This document shows, one piece after another, positions 40,164-48,652 of a stretch of 64,000 nt of DNA. Positions within the stretch are counted from its first letter, which is position 1. Every line of letters starts with the position of its first letter. Below the pieces are notes generated by a model. The model had not been told where the DNA came from. It saw only the letters and a program-made list of their open reading frames with translations, and did no database searches. Where the stretch lies: NCBI RefSeq assembly GCF_000954115.1, contig NZ_CP010797.1, positions 2,790,001-2,854,000 on the forward strand. Direction: 5' to 3'. Source of the DNA: Rhodococcus sp. B7740. Lineage in GTDB: Bacteria; Actinomycetota; Actinomycetes; Mycobacteriales; Mycobacteriaceae. The translations under genes were made by a program, and so were the position numbers.

Positions 40164-40367
40164 GCAATCTTAGGGACCGACCACACTCCTCAACACTGTT
40201 ACCTCAGCGTTATTCTAACGAGACGTTTTCGAGATATTGCCGAACCCCCGCTGCGCCCGGGCGGGTCGAGACTCGGTATCAGGGAGTCGGGTCCCCAGTA
40301 ACACGGCCCAGCGACCGTCACGCTCGGCACACCGGTGCCGACGCACCGATCTCGGGAGGCATTCACC

Positions 40368-40847
40368 ATGTTCCACACCAAGAGGATTGTCGGCGGAGCC
40401 GCAGCATTCGGATTCGCCTGCGCGTTCGCGGCACTGGTACCCGGCACCGCATCAGCAGCGCCGGTCGCATGCACCACCGCACCGGGAGGGGCGGATATCG
40501 CTGCGATCCTCGGAGGATCGCAGTGCGACAGCTCCGCAGACGTCGCGAGTGCAGCGGCCGGCCTCGGCCTCGAGGGGTGGGGTTCGGCCGAGGCAATGAA
40601 CAACGCCGCAGCCCTTGCACTCGGACTGAACGGTGGAACCGCAGTCAGCAACGGCAGTTTCGGTGGTGCGCCTGCAGCGATCGCATTCGGCCCCGGTGCC
40701 GTGGCACAGAACACGGCAGCCGGCCTCGGGCTCTCCATCGCGGTGGCAGCACCGGGATCCACCGTCACCCTCACCCCGACCGGCGCGGTGTGCGACGGTG
40801 CCGGAATCGCGGGCAGCTTCACCACCCTGCAGGGCTGCATCGGCTGA
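40368..40847 (+). CDS. Secreted Gly/Ala-rich protein of unknown function
   Basis: The 159-residue protein has a Sec signal (MFHTKRIVGGAAAFGFACAF... cleaved near TASAAP) and a mature part rich in Gly, Ala, Ser and small repeats such as NNAAALALGLNGGTAVSNGSFGGAPAAIAFGPGAVAQNTAAGLGLS. Four cysteines remain after cleavage (AC, QCD, VCD, GCIG), enough for two disulfides. Similar small Ala/Gly-rich exported proteins occur in mycobacteria and relatives without known function. Start follows GGGAGGC. The 204-bp upstream gap has TATTCT (40210-40215) as a possible -10 inside the inverted repeat CGTTATTCTAACG. Confidence 0.8.
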   Translation: MFHTKRIVGGAAAFGFACAFAALVPGTASAAPVACTTAPGGADIAAILGGSQCDSSADVASAAAGLGLEGWGSAEAMNNAAALALGLNGGTAVSNGSFGGAPAAIAFGPGAVAQNTAAGLGLSIAVAAPGSTVTLTPTGAVCDGAGIAGSFTTLQGCIG

Positions 40848-40915
40848 CGTGCGCCACGGGGGGCGAGTGCGCGATATGGATGTCACCGACGGCCGCGTGA
40901 TCTAGAGTCTGAATG

Positions 40916-40945
40916 ACCCACAGTCTCGGTCACCCACAGTCTCGG
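40916..40945. repeat. Direct repeat of ACCCACAGTCTCGG before a 31-aa ORF
   Basis: Two identical 14-bp units with a 16-bp period follow a TAGAGT -10-like hexamer (40903-40908). They lie in the leader of the small ORF that starts at 40990 and may be a regulatory repeat or part of the untranslated leader. Confidence 0.55.
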
Positions 40946-40989
40946 AACGCGAGTCGGCAACGACCCGCTGAACAAGGAGTTCGACGGCA

Positions 40990-41085
40990 ATGATGTCCTA
41001 CCTGCTCTACGACATTCTGCTCCCCCAACTCGGCCACGACGTCGCGTCGTACTGGGCACACCTGCTGGTTGTCGCCCCGGTCTGA
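40990..41085 (+). CDS. 31-aa hydrophobic micro-protein
   Basis: A 31-codon ORF, starting MMSYLLYDILLPQLGHDVAS and ending HLLVVAPV, is preceded by a strong Shine-Dalgarno AAGGAG (40974-40979, 10 bases before ATG) and followed 23 bases later by a strong hairpin. The product is mostly hydrophobic or amphipathic with aromatic residues, so it may sit at the membrane. I do not recognise it. The combination of -10-like box, Shine-Dalgarno, ORF and terminator makes a complete small transcription unit, though translation itself is unproven. Confidence 0.55.
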   Translation: MMSYLLYDILLPQLGHDVASYWAHLLVVAPV

Positions 41086-41108
41086 GACCTACGACCCGAT
41101 ACGACAAA

Positions 41109-41145
41109 GCATCCCCGCTCGGCCACGCAGGCCGGGCGGGGATGC
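41109..41145. terminator. Strong hairpin after the 31-aa ORF
   Basis: GCATCCCCGC pairs perfectly with GCGGGGATGC, and inside it TCGGCC pairs with GGCCGG (one slip), around an ACGCA loop. It is 23 bases after the micro-ORF stop and 22 bases before the stop of the convergent CorC-type gene, so it may serve both. Confidence 0.75.
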
Positions 41146-41167
41146 CTCGTTCGAAGGCGGGATCGAA

Positions 41168-42187
41168 TCAGACGGGTTGGGGCAACAGCCGCGTCAGCAC
41201 ATCGGACAGTGTCACGACGCCGACGCTGCGCGCCGGATCGTCAGCGGCAGCAGAACCGTCGACCACCAGCGCCAGGTGGTGCCTGGTCTCCCGCATCGAC
41301 TGCAGCGCAACGTACACCGGGGTCGTCGACTCCAGCGTGTACGCCGGACGCGTGATCTCGGCGAGGGTCTGCGGTGCGGTCAACGTGTCGCGGACGTGCA
41401 CCACGCCCTTGACCACATCCGCGTCGCTGACCAGGATCCGCAGATGCCCCGAGCGACGCGAGGCCTCACGCACGTCGTCGATGGTCGCCGTCGACGGTAC
41501 CGACGTGGGCTTGCCGAACTCGCGCACCAGGTCACCGACCGTCAGCTCCTGCAGTTCGAGCGCACTCGAGATCTGCGCCTGGTAGCTGGCATCGAGAGCA
41601 CCGACGTTCACCGAATGCTCCACCAGCTGACGCAGATCGTCCGCGTTCTGGCCCGTGCCCACGGTGTCGGCCGGCTCGACGCCGACCCGCCGCAGGCACC
41701 AGTTGGCCATGTTGTTCAGCGCCGTCAGCACCGGACGGGTGAGAAACATGAAGCCGCGCATCGGGATTGCGAGCATCGTCGCGGACTTCTCCGGATGGGC
41801 GATGGCCCAGGACTTCGGAGCCATCTCTCCGACCACCAGGTGCAGGAAGGTGACGACGATCAGCGCGAGCACGAAGCCGAGAACGTCGGCGAACCAGTAC
41901 GGCAGGCCGCCGCTCTCGAACAACGGCGTGAGCCAGTAGTGCACGGCCGGTTTGGTCGTCGCACCGAGACCGAGGGTGCAGACGGTGATACCCAGCTGGG
42001 AGCCGGCGAGAAGGACGGTCAGCTCGGACGAGCTGCGCAGAGCTGCCCGCGCAGAGCGTGAATTGGGAGCGGCGTCCTCGAGTCGGTGCCGCTTGGCGGC
42101 CAACAGCGCGAACTCGACGGCGACGAAGAAGGCACTGGCAGCGATGAGGCCGATCGTGACGGCCAGGAAGACCCAGATGTTGCTCAT
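41168..42187 (-). CDS. CNNM/CorC-family CBS-domain membrane protein (downstream paralogue)
   Basis: The 339-residue protein has the N-terminal CNNM membrane domain (about residues 1-190, four helices: IGLIAASAFFVAVEFALLAAKRHRLE, ELTVLLAGSQLGITVCTLGLG, VLGFVLALIVVTFLHLVVGEMAPKSWAI) and two CBS domains after about residue 205, but no C-terminal CorC_HlyC domain. The family includes Mg2+ exporters such as MpfA. ATG overlaps the stop of the longer paralogue (ATGA), so the two are probably made together and may form a heteromer. Confidence 0.88.
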   Translation of the reverse strand: MSNIWVFLAVTIGLIAASAFFVAVEFALLAAKRHRLEDAAPNSRSARAALRSSSELTVLLAGSQLGITVCTLGLGATTKPAVHYWLTPLFESGGLPYWFADVLGFVLALIVVTFLHLVVGEMAPKSWAIAHPEKSATMLAIPMRGFMFLTRPVLTALNNMANWCLRRVGVEPADTVGTGQNADDLRQLVEHSVNVGALDASYQAQISSALELQELTVGDLVREFGKPTSVPSTATIDDVREASRRSGHLRILVSDADVVKGVVHVRDTLTAPQTLAEITRPAYTLESTTPVYVALQSMRETRHHLALVVDGSAAADDPARSVGVVTLSDVLTRLLPQPV

Positions 42188-43587
42188 CGGTGCACACTTT
42201 CCTTCTTCTCGGCCGACTCGTCGTCGTGCTCGGGGTCACGCTCGCCGAGCGTCAGGGTCAGCAGGGACGGGACGTGGCTGTCGATCTCTTCGATTTCGAG
42301 GATCACGAAGCGAACGGGACTCTCCTCGTCGTTCGCCAGATCGGCGTTGTCCGGTGGCAGGTCCACTTCGATCCGTTCCCCGACGTCGGGGAGAGATCCG
42401 TTGTGCGCGATGGCGAAACCGGCGATGGTCTCGTAATCGCCCTCGGGCAGATCGATGCCGATCGCTCGCTCGACCTCGTCGACGTGTACCTCACCGGCCA
42501 TGGTCCAGCTGCCGTCGTCGGCACTGACCGGGCTCGGATCGGACAGGTCGTCGTCGTGCTCGTCGGTGATCTCGCCGACCAGTTCCTCGGCCAGGTCCTC
42601 GATCGTGATGACGCCGGTCAGACCGCCGTATTCGTCGATCACACAGGCCAATTGGTTCTTCGTCGAGCGCAACTCGCGCATCGCGTCGGGCAGGCTCTGG
42701 ATCTCCGGGAGGATCAGCGCGTCCCGCGTGAGCTCGGAGATCGGGGTGGACCCCGGCACCGTCGCGGACAGGACGTCCGCGAGATGGACGACGCCGACGA
42801 TGCCGTCGTCCTCGTCGAGCACCGGATATCGAGAATGCTCCTGGCCCATCAGAGCCGCGACCTCGGCGAGGGTGTCGGTGTCTCGGACCGTGGCCGAGCG
42901 CGAACGCGGGATCATCGCGTGTTCGACTGTGCGAGTTGGGAAGTCGAGGATACGGTCGAGCAGTGTCGACAGTTCGTCGGGCAGATCGCCTGTCTCGCGT
43001 GAGTCCGAGACGATGTGCTCGAGGTCGCGCAGGCTGGCCGAATGCTCCACGTCGTGCACCGGCTCGATCTTGAGCGCTTTGAGCAGCAGGTTCGACGACT
43101 GGTCGAAGATGGTGATCAACCAGCCGAAGAGTTTGAGGTAGATGGTGGTCGAGAGCGACAGCCAGCGGGCCACCGGCTCGGGACGCGCGATGGCGAAGTT
43201 CTTCGGAAACAGTTCACCGAAGAGCATCTGCACGAATGTCGCGAACGTGATCGCCAGTACGGCACCGAGTCCGACACCGACGGCCGTCGGAACCCCGACG
43301 CCGCCCAGTATCGCGCCGAACGACTGCCCGATCAGCGGTTCGGCCACGTAGCCGACGAGCAGGCCGGTGACCGTGATGCCCAACTGCGCACCGGACAGCA
43401 TGAAGGAGGTGCGTTTGGTGACCGTCAACGTCCGAGCCGCGACGGCGTCACCGGCCTCGGCGCGAGCCTTGAGCCGGGAGCGGTCGACGGTCATGTACGC
43501 GAATTCCTGGGCTACGAAGTAGCCGGTCGCGACGGTGATGAGAAAAACGACGAGCAGGCCGAGCAAGAGAGTGAGCACTACGCTCAT
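42184..43587 (-). CDS. CNNM/CorC-family CBS-domain membrane protein (upstream paralogue)
   Basis: The 467-residue protein has the CNNM membrane domain (about residues 1-195; AQLGITVTGLLVGYVAEPLIG, QMLFGELFPKNFAIARPE), two CBS domains (ARSATVRDTDTLAEVAALMGQEHSRYPVLDEDDG; LPDAMRELRSTKNQLACVIDEYGGLTGVITIEDLAEELVGEI), and a C-terminal CorC_HlyC domain with an acidic tail. ATG at 43587 (MSVVLTLLL) is the likely start rather than the upstream one at 43608. It leads the two-gene unit; its role is probably Mg2+ (or other divalent cation) transport or regulation. The 131-bp gap to the universal stress protein gene carries a TAGTAT -10-like box on the minus strand. Confidence 0.9.
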   Translation of the reverse strand: MSVVLTLLLGLLVVFLITVATGYFVAQEFAYMTVDRSRLKARAEAGDAVAARTLTVTKRTSFMLSGAQLGITVTGLLVGYVAEPLIGQSFGAILGGVGVPTAVGVGLGAVLAITFATFVQMLFGELFPKNFAIARPEPVARWLSLSTTIYLKLFGWLITIFDQSSNLLLKALKIEPVHDVEHSASLRDLEHIVSDSRETGDLPDELSTLLDRILDFPTRTVEHAMIPRSRSATVRDTDTLAEVAALMGQEHSRYPVLDEDDGIVGVVHLADVLSATVPGSTPISELTRDALILPEIQSLPDAMRELRSTKNQLACVIDEYGGLTGVITIEDLAEELVGEITDEHDDDLSDPSPVSADDGSWTMAGEVHVDEVERAIGIDLPEGDYETIAGFAIAHNGSLPDVGERIEVDLPPDNADLANDEESPVRFVILEIEEIDSHVPSLLTLTLGERDPEHDDESAEKKESVHR

Positions 43588-43718
43588 TCGCCGGACACCG
43601 CCTCGCACGTAGTAGCCGTAGTGCGGGGAGCCGTGTCCGGCCCGGGTTTATCGCTGTCCATGATTCCTCAGGGTCGTGTGGTGAGAGTTTTGTCCGATAC
43701 TACCGTGCGACGTCGTGG

Positions 43719-44111
43719 TCACGGTGCCTTGACGACAAGAACGGGCACCGGGCAGTCGAGCAGCACTCGCTGCACGGTGCTGCCCATCAAGAACTTGCCG
43801 ACCGCGGATCGACGCTTGGAACCGATGACGACCATTCCCGCACCGACGTCCGCGACGAGGTCGACCAGCGCGCCGGCCGGGTCTCCGCCGTCGGGTTCCA
43901 CTCGAACCGTGGTCGCGATACCGGGCAGAGTCCGTTCGACCTCGGCCTGCGCGGAGTTGCGGTCGTCCGCGGACACCGAATCCCGGTCCACCACGGACAA
44001 TACGATCAACGGAGCCTGACGAAGTTCGGCCTCGGCGGCACCGCGACGCAACGCTTCCTGCCCCTCCGGTGTGTTGCTCATCGCCACTGCCACTGCGCTC
44101 GCTACCGACAC
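43719..44111 (-). CDS. Universal stress protein (UspA family), citrate-linked copy 2
   Basis: The protein has 130 residues from the GTG at 44111, which is preceded by GGGAGAGAAC; the frame is open 13 codons further to an ATG at 44150. The nucleotide-binding segment VVIGSKRRSAVGKFLMGSTVQRVLLDCPVPVLVVK is almost the same as in the paralogue beside citH. It is divergent from tctCBA with a 128-bp gap. The repeated link between this Usp subtype and citrate/tricarboxylate transport genes suggests a shared regulatory role. Confidence 0.9.
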   Translation of the reverse strand: MSVASAVAVAMSNTPEGQEALRRGAAEAELRQAPLIVLSVVDRDSVSADDRNSAQAEVERTLPGIATTVRVEPDGGDPAGALVDLVADVGAGMVVIGSKRRSAVGKFLMGSTVQRVLLDCPVPVLVVKAP

Positions 44112-44239
44112 GTTCTCTCCCGTTGTTCGTTGCTCGTTGGTCGTATCCACCGAGGATCACCTCGGAGAGTTGTGAACTGGACTAATCAGACAAACTGTAT
44201 CTAACCTGACGCTGTGACACACCACACGAAAGGTCTCTG

Positions 44240-45229
44240 ATGGCGATATCGCCCACACTGCTACGGACGGTCGGAGCATTGGTGGTGGTGGGAGCGGTGA
44301 CCGTGGCAGGTATCGATGCCGCTCGCAGCGCCAGCGGCTCGGACGCACGAGCGAAACTGACGCTGATCGCGCCCGCCGCCGCAGGTGGCGGATGGGATCT
44401 CGTCGCCCGTGAATCGCAGCAGGCACTGCGCAGCGACGGCATCGTCAACAACGCCCAGGTCGTCAACGTCCCCGGTGCAGGCGGCACCATCGGTCTGAGC
44501 CAGCTCGAGAACCTGAGCGGGCAACCCACCACCGTCATGATCACCGGCACCGTCATGCTCGGCGGCATCGCGATCAACAACTCCGAGACCACTCTGGCCG
44601 ACACCGTCCCGATCGCGAAACTGGCCGAGGACTTCGAAGTGTTCGTCGTGCCGAGGGATTCACCGATCCAGAATCTCGAAGACATGATCGAGGCGTGGCG
44701 GGCGAACCCCGGAGGACTTCCGATCGGCGGCGGTTCGCTCGGCGGCATCGACCACATCGTCGCGGGCCAGTTGGCACAGGAAGCCGACATCGACCCGGCC
44801 GCAATCAATTACATCGCCTACTCCGGCGGCGGTGAAGTACTCACGTCACTGCTGTCGAACACCGTCGGCGTGGCAGTGAGTGGGTTCAACGACTTCCGCG
44901 ATCAGATCGAGGCGGGCAATGTGCGCGCACTCGCAGTCGCCGCGCCCGAGCCCCTCGAGGGATTCGACGTGGACACGTTCATCGAACAGGGGTACAACGT
45001 CGACCTCGTCAACTGGCGCGGAATCGTTGCCCCACCCGGCATCTCGGACGAGGACCGACAGACGCTGGTCGAGATCGTCTCCGAGATGGTCGAGACCGAA
45101 CAGTGGGCCACGGCCGTCGAACGCAACCGCTGGAAGGAATCGGTTCTGACCGGAGACGAATTCGGAGAGTTCCTCGACGTCGAACAGACACGTATCACCG
45201 GAATTCTCGAGGAGTTGGGACTGGTATGA
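44240..45229 (+). CDS. tctC: Tripartite tricarboxylate transporter, substrate-binding protein TctC
   Basis: The 329-residue protein has an N-terminal membrane anchor or signal (residues about 8-28, no lipobox cysteine), then the TctC fold: KLTLIAPAAAGGGWDLVAR, VNVPGAGGTIGLSQL, GGSLGGIDHIVAGQLAQEAD, SGGGEVLTSLLSNTVGVAVSGFNDF, and WRGIVAPPGISDEDR. It captures citrate or another carboxylate outside the membrane for TctAB. It is the first gene of the tctCBA operon, with AAAGG before the ATG; TATCTA near 44201 is a possible -10. Confidence 0.92.
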   Translation: MAISPTLLRTVGALVVVGAVTVAGIDAARSASGSDARAKLTLIAPAAAGGGWDLVARESQQALRSDGIVNNAQVVNVPGAGGTIGLSQLENLSGQPTTVMITGTVMLGGIAINNSETTLADTVPIAKLAEDFEVFVVPRDSPIQNLEDMIEAWRANPGGLPIGGGSLGGIDHIVAGQLAQEADIDPAAINYIAYSGGGEVLTSLLSNTVGVAVSGFNDFRDQIEAGNVRALAVAAPEPLEGFDVDTFIEQGYNVDLVNWRGIVAPPGISDEDRQTLVEIVSEMVETEQWATAVERNRWKESVLTGDEFGEFLDVEQTRITGILEELGLV

Positions 45230-45756
45230 CAACGACGACCACCGACACGGACACATCCCGATCGTTCTGGACGGGCCGCAGTGGACTGATCGTTCCGGCG
45301 CTGCTCGTCGCACTCGGAGCCTTCCTGGTCTACGGAACCGTCACGATGCAGGTTCCACCTACCGCCACATCACCTGGCCCGCAGGTCTTTCCGGCCATCG
45401 TTGCAGGAGGCTGCTTCGTCGTCGCCCTGCTGGTCACCCTTCAACTGTTGATCAATCCCGACGTCGTCGACCGTGGGGTGGACGGCGACGGCGTGCCGCA
45501 CACCGGCACCGTCAGCAACTGGCGAACCCTGTCGATCACCGTCGGATCGGTGGCGGTGTTCATCGCACTGCTCGATCCGCTCGGGTGGGTTCTCGCCGGC
45601 GCGCTGCTGTTCTGGGGTGTCTCGATCGGATTGGGCGGTCGCCGTTACGTATTCGACGCGGCCGTCGCTCTGCTGGTCTCGAGCACGGTTCAGATCGCAT
45701 TCTCCGCGGGCCTCGGCCTGACCCTCCCCGGCGGCGTTCTCGCCCAGATCTTCTGA
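45226..45756 (+). CDS. tctB: Tripartite tricarboxylate transporter, small membrane subunit TctB
   Basis: The 176-residue protein has four hydrophobic helices (about residues 20-40, 60-82, 103-121, 125-165 in two parts) and the loose TctB pattern including SPGPQVFPAIVAGG and LLDPLGWVLAGALLFWG. It overlaps tctC (ATGA) and is followed by tctA after 16 bp. It is the small membrane partner that makes the TctA channel functional. Confidence 0.9.
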   Translation: MTTTTTDTDTSRSFWTGRSGLIVPALLVALGAFLVYGTVTMQVPPTATSPGPQVFPAIVAGGCFVVALLVTLQLLINPDVVDRGVDGDGVPHTGTVSNWRTLSITVGSVAVFIALLDPLGWVLAGALLFWGVSIGLGGRRYVFDAAVALLVSSTVQIAFSAGLGLTLPGGVLAQIF

Positions 45757-45772
45757 CGGAGCTGAACTTACG

Positions 45773-47278
45773 ATGGATTCACTGAGCAATCTGATCGACG
45801 GGTTCGGCACCGCGCTGACCCCGATGAACCTGGTCTGGGTGTTCGTCGGCGCGCTGCTCGGCACCGCCGTCGGCGTCCTACCCGGTCTCGGCTCCGCCAT
45901 GGCGGTGGCCCTGCTGCTGCCCGTCACCTTCACCCTCGACCCCACCGCAGCGCTGATCATGTTCGCCGGCGTGTATTTCGGCGGCCTGTTCGGCGATTCC
46001 ATCTCCGGCATACTGATGAACACACCCGGCAACAGCACCGCGATCGCCGGGACGTTCGAGGGGCACCGGATGGCCAAGAACGGCCGCGCCCCACAGGCTC
46101 TGGCCACCTCCGCCATCGGAGCGTTCATCGGCGGCATCGTCGCCACCACCCTGGTGGTGTTCTTCGCTCCCACCCTCGCGTCGTTGGCGACGAACTTCGG
46201 CCCCGCCGAGTACCTGGCCCTCGCGGTGTTCGCGTTCATCGCCACCTCGGCCGTGGTCTCGGACTCGGCCCTCAAAGGCCTGACCGCACTGCTGATCGGC
46301 CTCACCCTGGCCGTGATCGGCATCGACGGCCCCTCGGGCGCTTCACGATTCACGTTCGAGGTACCCGCCCTGTTCGACGGCATTCACATCGTCGTCATCA
46401 CCGTCGCGATGCTCGCGCTCGGTGAGGTCATCCACATCGCGTCCAAGATCGGTCGACCCGAGGATCGCAGCCTGATCAAGTCGCAGGGACGCCCCTGGCT
46501 GAGCAAGGCCGAGTTCCGCGATGCGATGCCGGCGTGGTTGCGCGGCACGGCATTCGGTGTGCCGTTCGGTGTGATCCCCGCAGGTGGTGCCGAAGTGCCG
46601 AGCTTCCTGGCGTACGGCACCGAGCGCAGACTCGATCGCAAGCGCACGAAGCCGATGTTCGGAAAGGGTGCCATTCGCGGTGTCGCGGGACCCGAGGCAG
46701 CCGGCAACTCCACGGCCGGTACGGCCATGGGAGCGCTTCTGGCCCTGGGTCTTCCGACGTCGGCGACGGCGGCCATCATGTTGGCTGCCTTCCAGCAGTA
46801 CGGCATGCAGCCCGGACCGCTGTTGTTCGAGCGCAGCGGCGACATCGTCTGGGCCCTACTGGCCAGCCTGTTCGTGGCGATGATCGTGCTGTTGATCCTC
46901 AACCTGCCGTTCGCACCGTTGTGGGCGCAGTTGCTCAAGATCCCGAAGAACTACCTCTACGCCGGCATCTCGGTGTTCGCGGCCCTCGGCGTGTACGCAT
47001 CGAGTGCCTCGATCGTGGATCTGATCTTCATGCTCGGGCTCGGCATCGTCGGATTCATGATGCGCCGATACGACATTCCGTTGGCACCGGTGTTGATCGC
47101 GGTGATCCTCGGCCCGCTGGCCGAGGAGTCACTCCGACGCGCACTGGCCGTCAGCGAGGGCGACCCGTCGATCCTGGTCGGCAGCGCGATCACCATCGTG
47201 CTCTACGCACTGATGATCATCGCCGTGGTGTTCTCGATCGTCAGCAAGATCAGGGCCCGCAAGACCGCCGACTTCTAG
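45773..47278 (+). CDS. tctA: Tripartite tricarboxylate transporter, large membrane subunit TctA
   Basis: The 501-residue protein has about twelve helices and the TctA motifs GVLPGLGSAMAVALLLPVTF, MFAGVYFGGLFGDSISGILMNTPGNSTAIA, and in the second half FGVIPAGGAEVPSFLAYGTERRL and GVAGPEAAGNSTAGTAMGALLALGLPTSATAAIM. It is the channel-forming permease of the secondary citrate/tricarboxylate uptake system. In C. glutamicum tctCBA is activated by CitAB, which is encoded at 13.0-15.3 kb in this window. Confidence 0.93.
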   Translation: MDSLSNLIDGFGTALTPMNLVWVFVGALLGTAVGVLPGLGSAMAVALLLPVTFTLDPTAALIMFAGVYFGGLFGDSISGILMNTPGNSTAIAGTFEGHRMAKNGRAPQALATSAIGAFIGGIVATTLVVFFAPTLASLATNFGPAEYLALAVFAFIATSAVVSDSALKGLTALLIGLTLAVIGIDGPSGASRFTFEVPALFDGIHIVVITVAMLALGEVIHIASKIGRPEDRSLIKSQGRPWLSKAEFRDAMPAWLRGTAFGVPFGVIPAGGAEVPSFLAYGTERRLDRKRTKPMFGKGAIRGVAGPEAAGNSTAGTAMGALLALGLPTSATAAIMLAAFQQYGMQPGPLLFERSGDIVWALLASLFVAMIVLLILNLPFAPLWAQLLKIPKNYLYAGISVFAALGVYASSASIVDLIFMLGLGIVGFMMRRYDIPLAPVLIAVILGPLAEESLRRALAVSEGDPSILVGSAITIVLYALMIIAVVFSIVSKIRARKTADF

Positions 47279-47288
47279 TGCGCTCCGC

Positions 47289-47369
47289 GCAGTGGTGCGG
47301 CTCTGTTCTCGGGTCGTTCCGCAGGCTCCACCCCTGCGTGCCCTCCGGGGCACTCGACCGCACCACTGC
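47289..47369. terminator. Composite hairpin/repeat between tctA and the OYE gene (CAGTGGTG family, member 2)
   Basis: Outer arms GCAGTGGTGCGG (47289-47300) and CCGCACCACTGC (47358-47369) are perfectly complementary. Inside lie one copy of the dispersed motif (GTCGTTCCGCAGGCTCCACC, about 47314-47333) and a small hairpin GTGCCC-TCCG-GGGCAC (47338-47353). The same inner hairpin and the same dispersed motif recur together at 48563-48640. Convergent gene ends on both sides. Confidence 0.75.
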
Positions 47370-47380
47370 CGCAGGCACTC

Positions 47381-48454
47381 TCAGTGCTGCAGGGCCGGGT
47401 AATCCGTGTAGCCCTTGGCACCATCGGTGTAGAAGGTGCTCGGATCGGGCTCGTTCAACGGCAGATCCTCGCGCCAGCGGTAGGCGAGGTCGGGGTTCGC
47501 GATCGCCGGACGGCCGACGACAACTGCGTCGCCGATTCCGTTGTCGAGGAGTGAAAGCGCCTCGTCGCGGGTGGTGATCTCACCGAAGCCACTGTTGACG
47601 AGCACCGGTCCGCCGAACGCCTGTCGCAGACCCTGGACGAGATCGCCCGACGGATCCTTGTGCAGCACACTGAGGTACGCCAGTCCCAGCGGCGCGAGCC
47701 GCTCGACCAACGCACGGTAGGTGGCGCGCACGTCGTCTGCGTCCGTCTCGAGCGCATCCTGGATGTTGTGCTCGGGTGAGATGCGAATTCCGACCTTGCC
47801 CGCTCCGAGAGCAGCGACCACTGCTTCGACGACCTCGGCCACGAAGCGCGCCCGGTTCTCCGGCGAGCCACCGTAGGCGTCGTCGCGCTGGTTCGAGGCG
47901 GGCGAGAGGAACTCGTGCAACAGGTAGCCGTTGGCACCGTGAATCTCGACGCCGTCCATTCCGGCGGCGATGGCATTCTTCGACGCCTGCACGAAATCTG
48001 CGATCACGGAGGGCAATTCGTCTTCGCGCAGCGCACGCGGGGTGGGGTACGGCTTCTTACCCTCGTAGGTGTGGGTGTCCCCCTCGATGGCGATGGCACT
48101 GGGTCCGACGACCTCGTGGCCACCCGTCGTCGCCTCGTGCGTCACCCGACCTGCGTGCATCACCTGCGCGACGATCAGTCCGCCGTCGGCATGGACCGCG
48201 TCGGCGACATTGCGCCAGCCGGCGATCTGCTCGTCCGTCACCAGGCCCGGCTGACCCGGGAAGCCCTGGCCGGCGTGGCTCGGGTAGGTGCCTTCGCTGA
48301 CGATCAGCCCCAGCGATGCGCGCTGCTTGTAGTGCTCGACCACCAGCGGGCCCGGCACACCGTCCTTGCCGGAACGCACGCGTGTCAACGGGGCCATCAC
48401 CAACCGGTTGTCGAGCTTCAGCTCACCGAGTGCCAACGGGGAAAACAACTTCAT
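47381..48454 (-). CDS. Old-yellow-enzyme-type alkene reductase
   Basis: The 357-residue FMN-dependent (beta/alpha)8 protein reads MKLFSPLALGELKLDNRLVMAPLTRVRS, then QVMHAGRVTH, GMDGVEIHGANGYLLHEFLSP (substrate-binding H-x-x-N pair), NRARFVAEVVEAV, and VVVGRPAIANPDLAYRWRE. This is the classical OYE/NemA subgroup, which reduces activated C=C bonds and nitro compounds with NADPH. The natural substrate is not known. It is a single gene; its promoter must lie in the 198-bp gap before glnN's stop. Confidence 0.92.
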   Translation of the reverse strand: MKLFSPLALGELKLDNRLVMAPLTRVRSGKDGVPGPLVVEHYKQRASLGLIVSEGTYPSHAGQGFPGQPGLVTDEQIAGWRNVADAVHADGGLIVAQVMHAGRVTHEATTGGHEVVGPSAIAIEGDTHTYEGKKPYPTPRALREDELPSVIADFVQASKNAIAAGMDGVEIHGANGYLLHEFLSPASNQRDDAYGGSPENRARFVAEVVEAVVAALGAGKVGIRISPEHNIQDALETDADDVRATYRALVERLAPLGLAYLSVLHKDPSGDLVQGLRQAFGGPVLVNSGFGEITTRDEALSLLDNGIGDAVVVGRPAIANPDLAYRWREDLPLNEPDPSTFYTDGAKGYTDYPALQH

Positions 48455-48562
48455 GAATCTCTCTCCTCACGAGTGCGTGCACAGTCTTTGCCACTGTTCA
48501 CTCCGAACCCGAAAGATCCGTCGAGCTATTCCGACTCGAGATATTGCTCACCCCGAAAACAA

Positions 48563-48650
48563 CAGTGGTGTGGATAAGTGCCCTCCGGGGCATTTATCCA
48601 CACCGCTGCGCTATCCGGTCGTTCCGCAGGCTCCACTCCTGCCCGCAGCG
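48563..48650. terminator. Hairpin with inverted DnaA-box sequences plus dispersed motif (CAGTGGTG family, member 3)
   Basis: Arms beginning CAGTGGTGTGGATAAGTGCCC (48563-48583) and ending TTATCCACACCGCTG (48594-48608) form about 21 pairs with two wobbles around a TCC loop; the stem contains TGTGGATAA (48569-48577) and TTATCCACA (48594-48602), both perfect DnaA-box consensus in inverted orientation. It is followed by the dispersed motif GTCGTTCCGCAGGCTCCACT (about 48619-48638). It lies directly after the glnN stop (48653, minus strand) and upstream of the OYE gene, so it most likely ends glnN transcription. Confidence 0.7.
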
Positions 48651-48652
48651 CA

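Noticed and set aside
48569..48602. Replication origin suggested by DnaA boxes
   Set aside because: Only two boxes in one hairpin, no dnaA, dnaN or rpmH neighbours and no AT-rich unwinding region.
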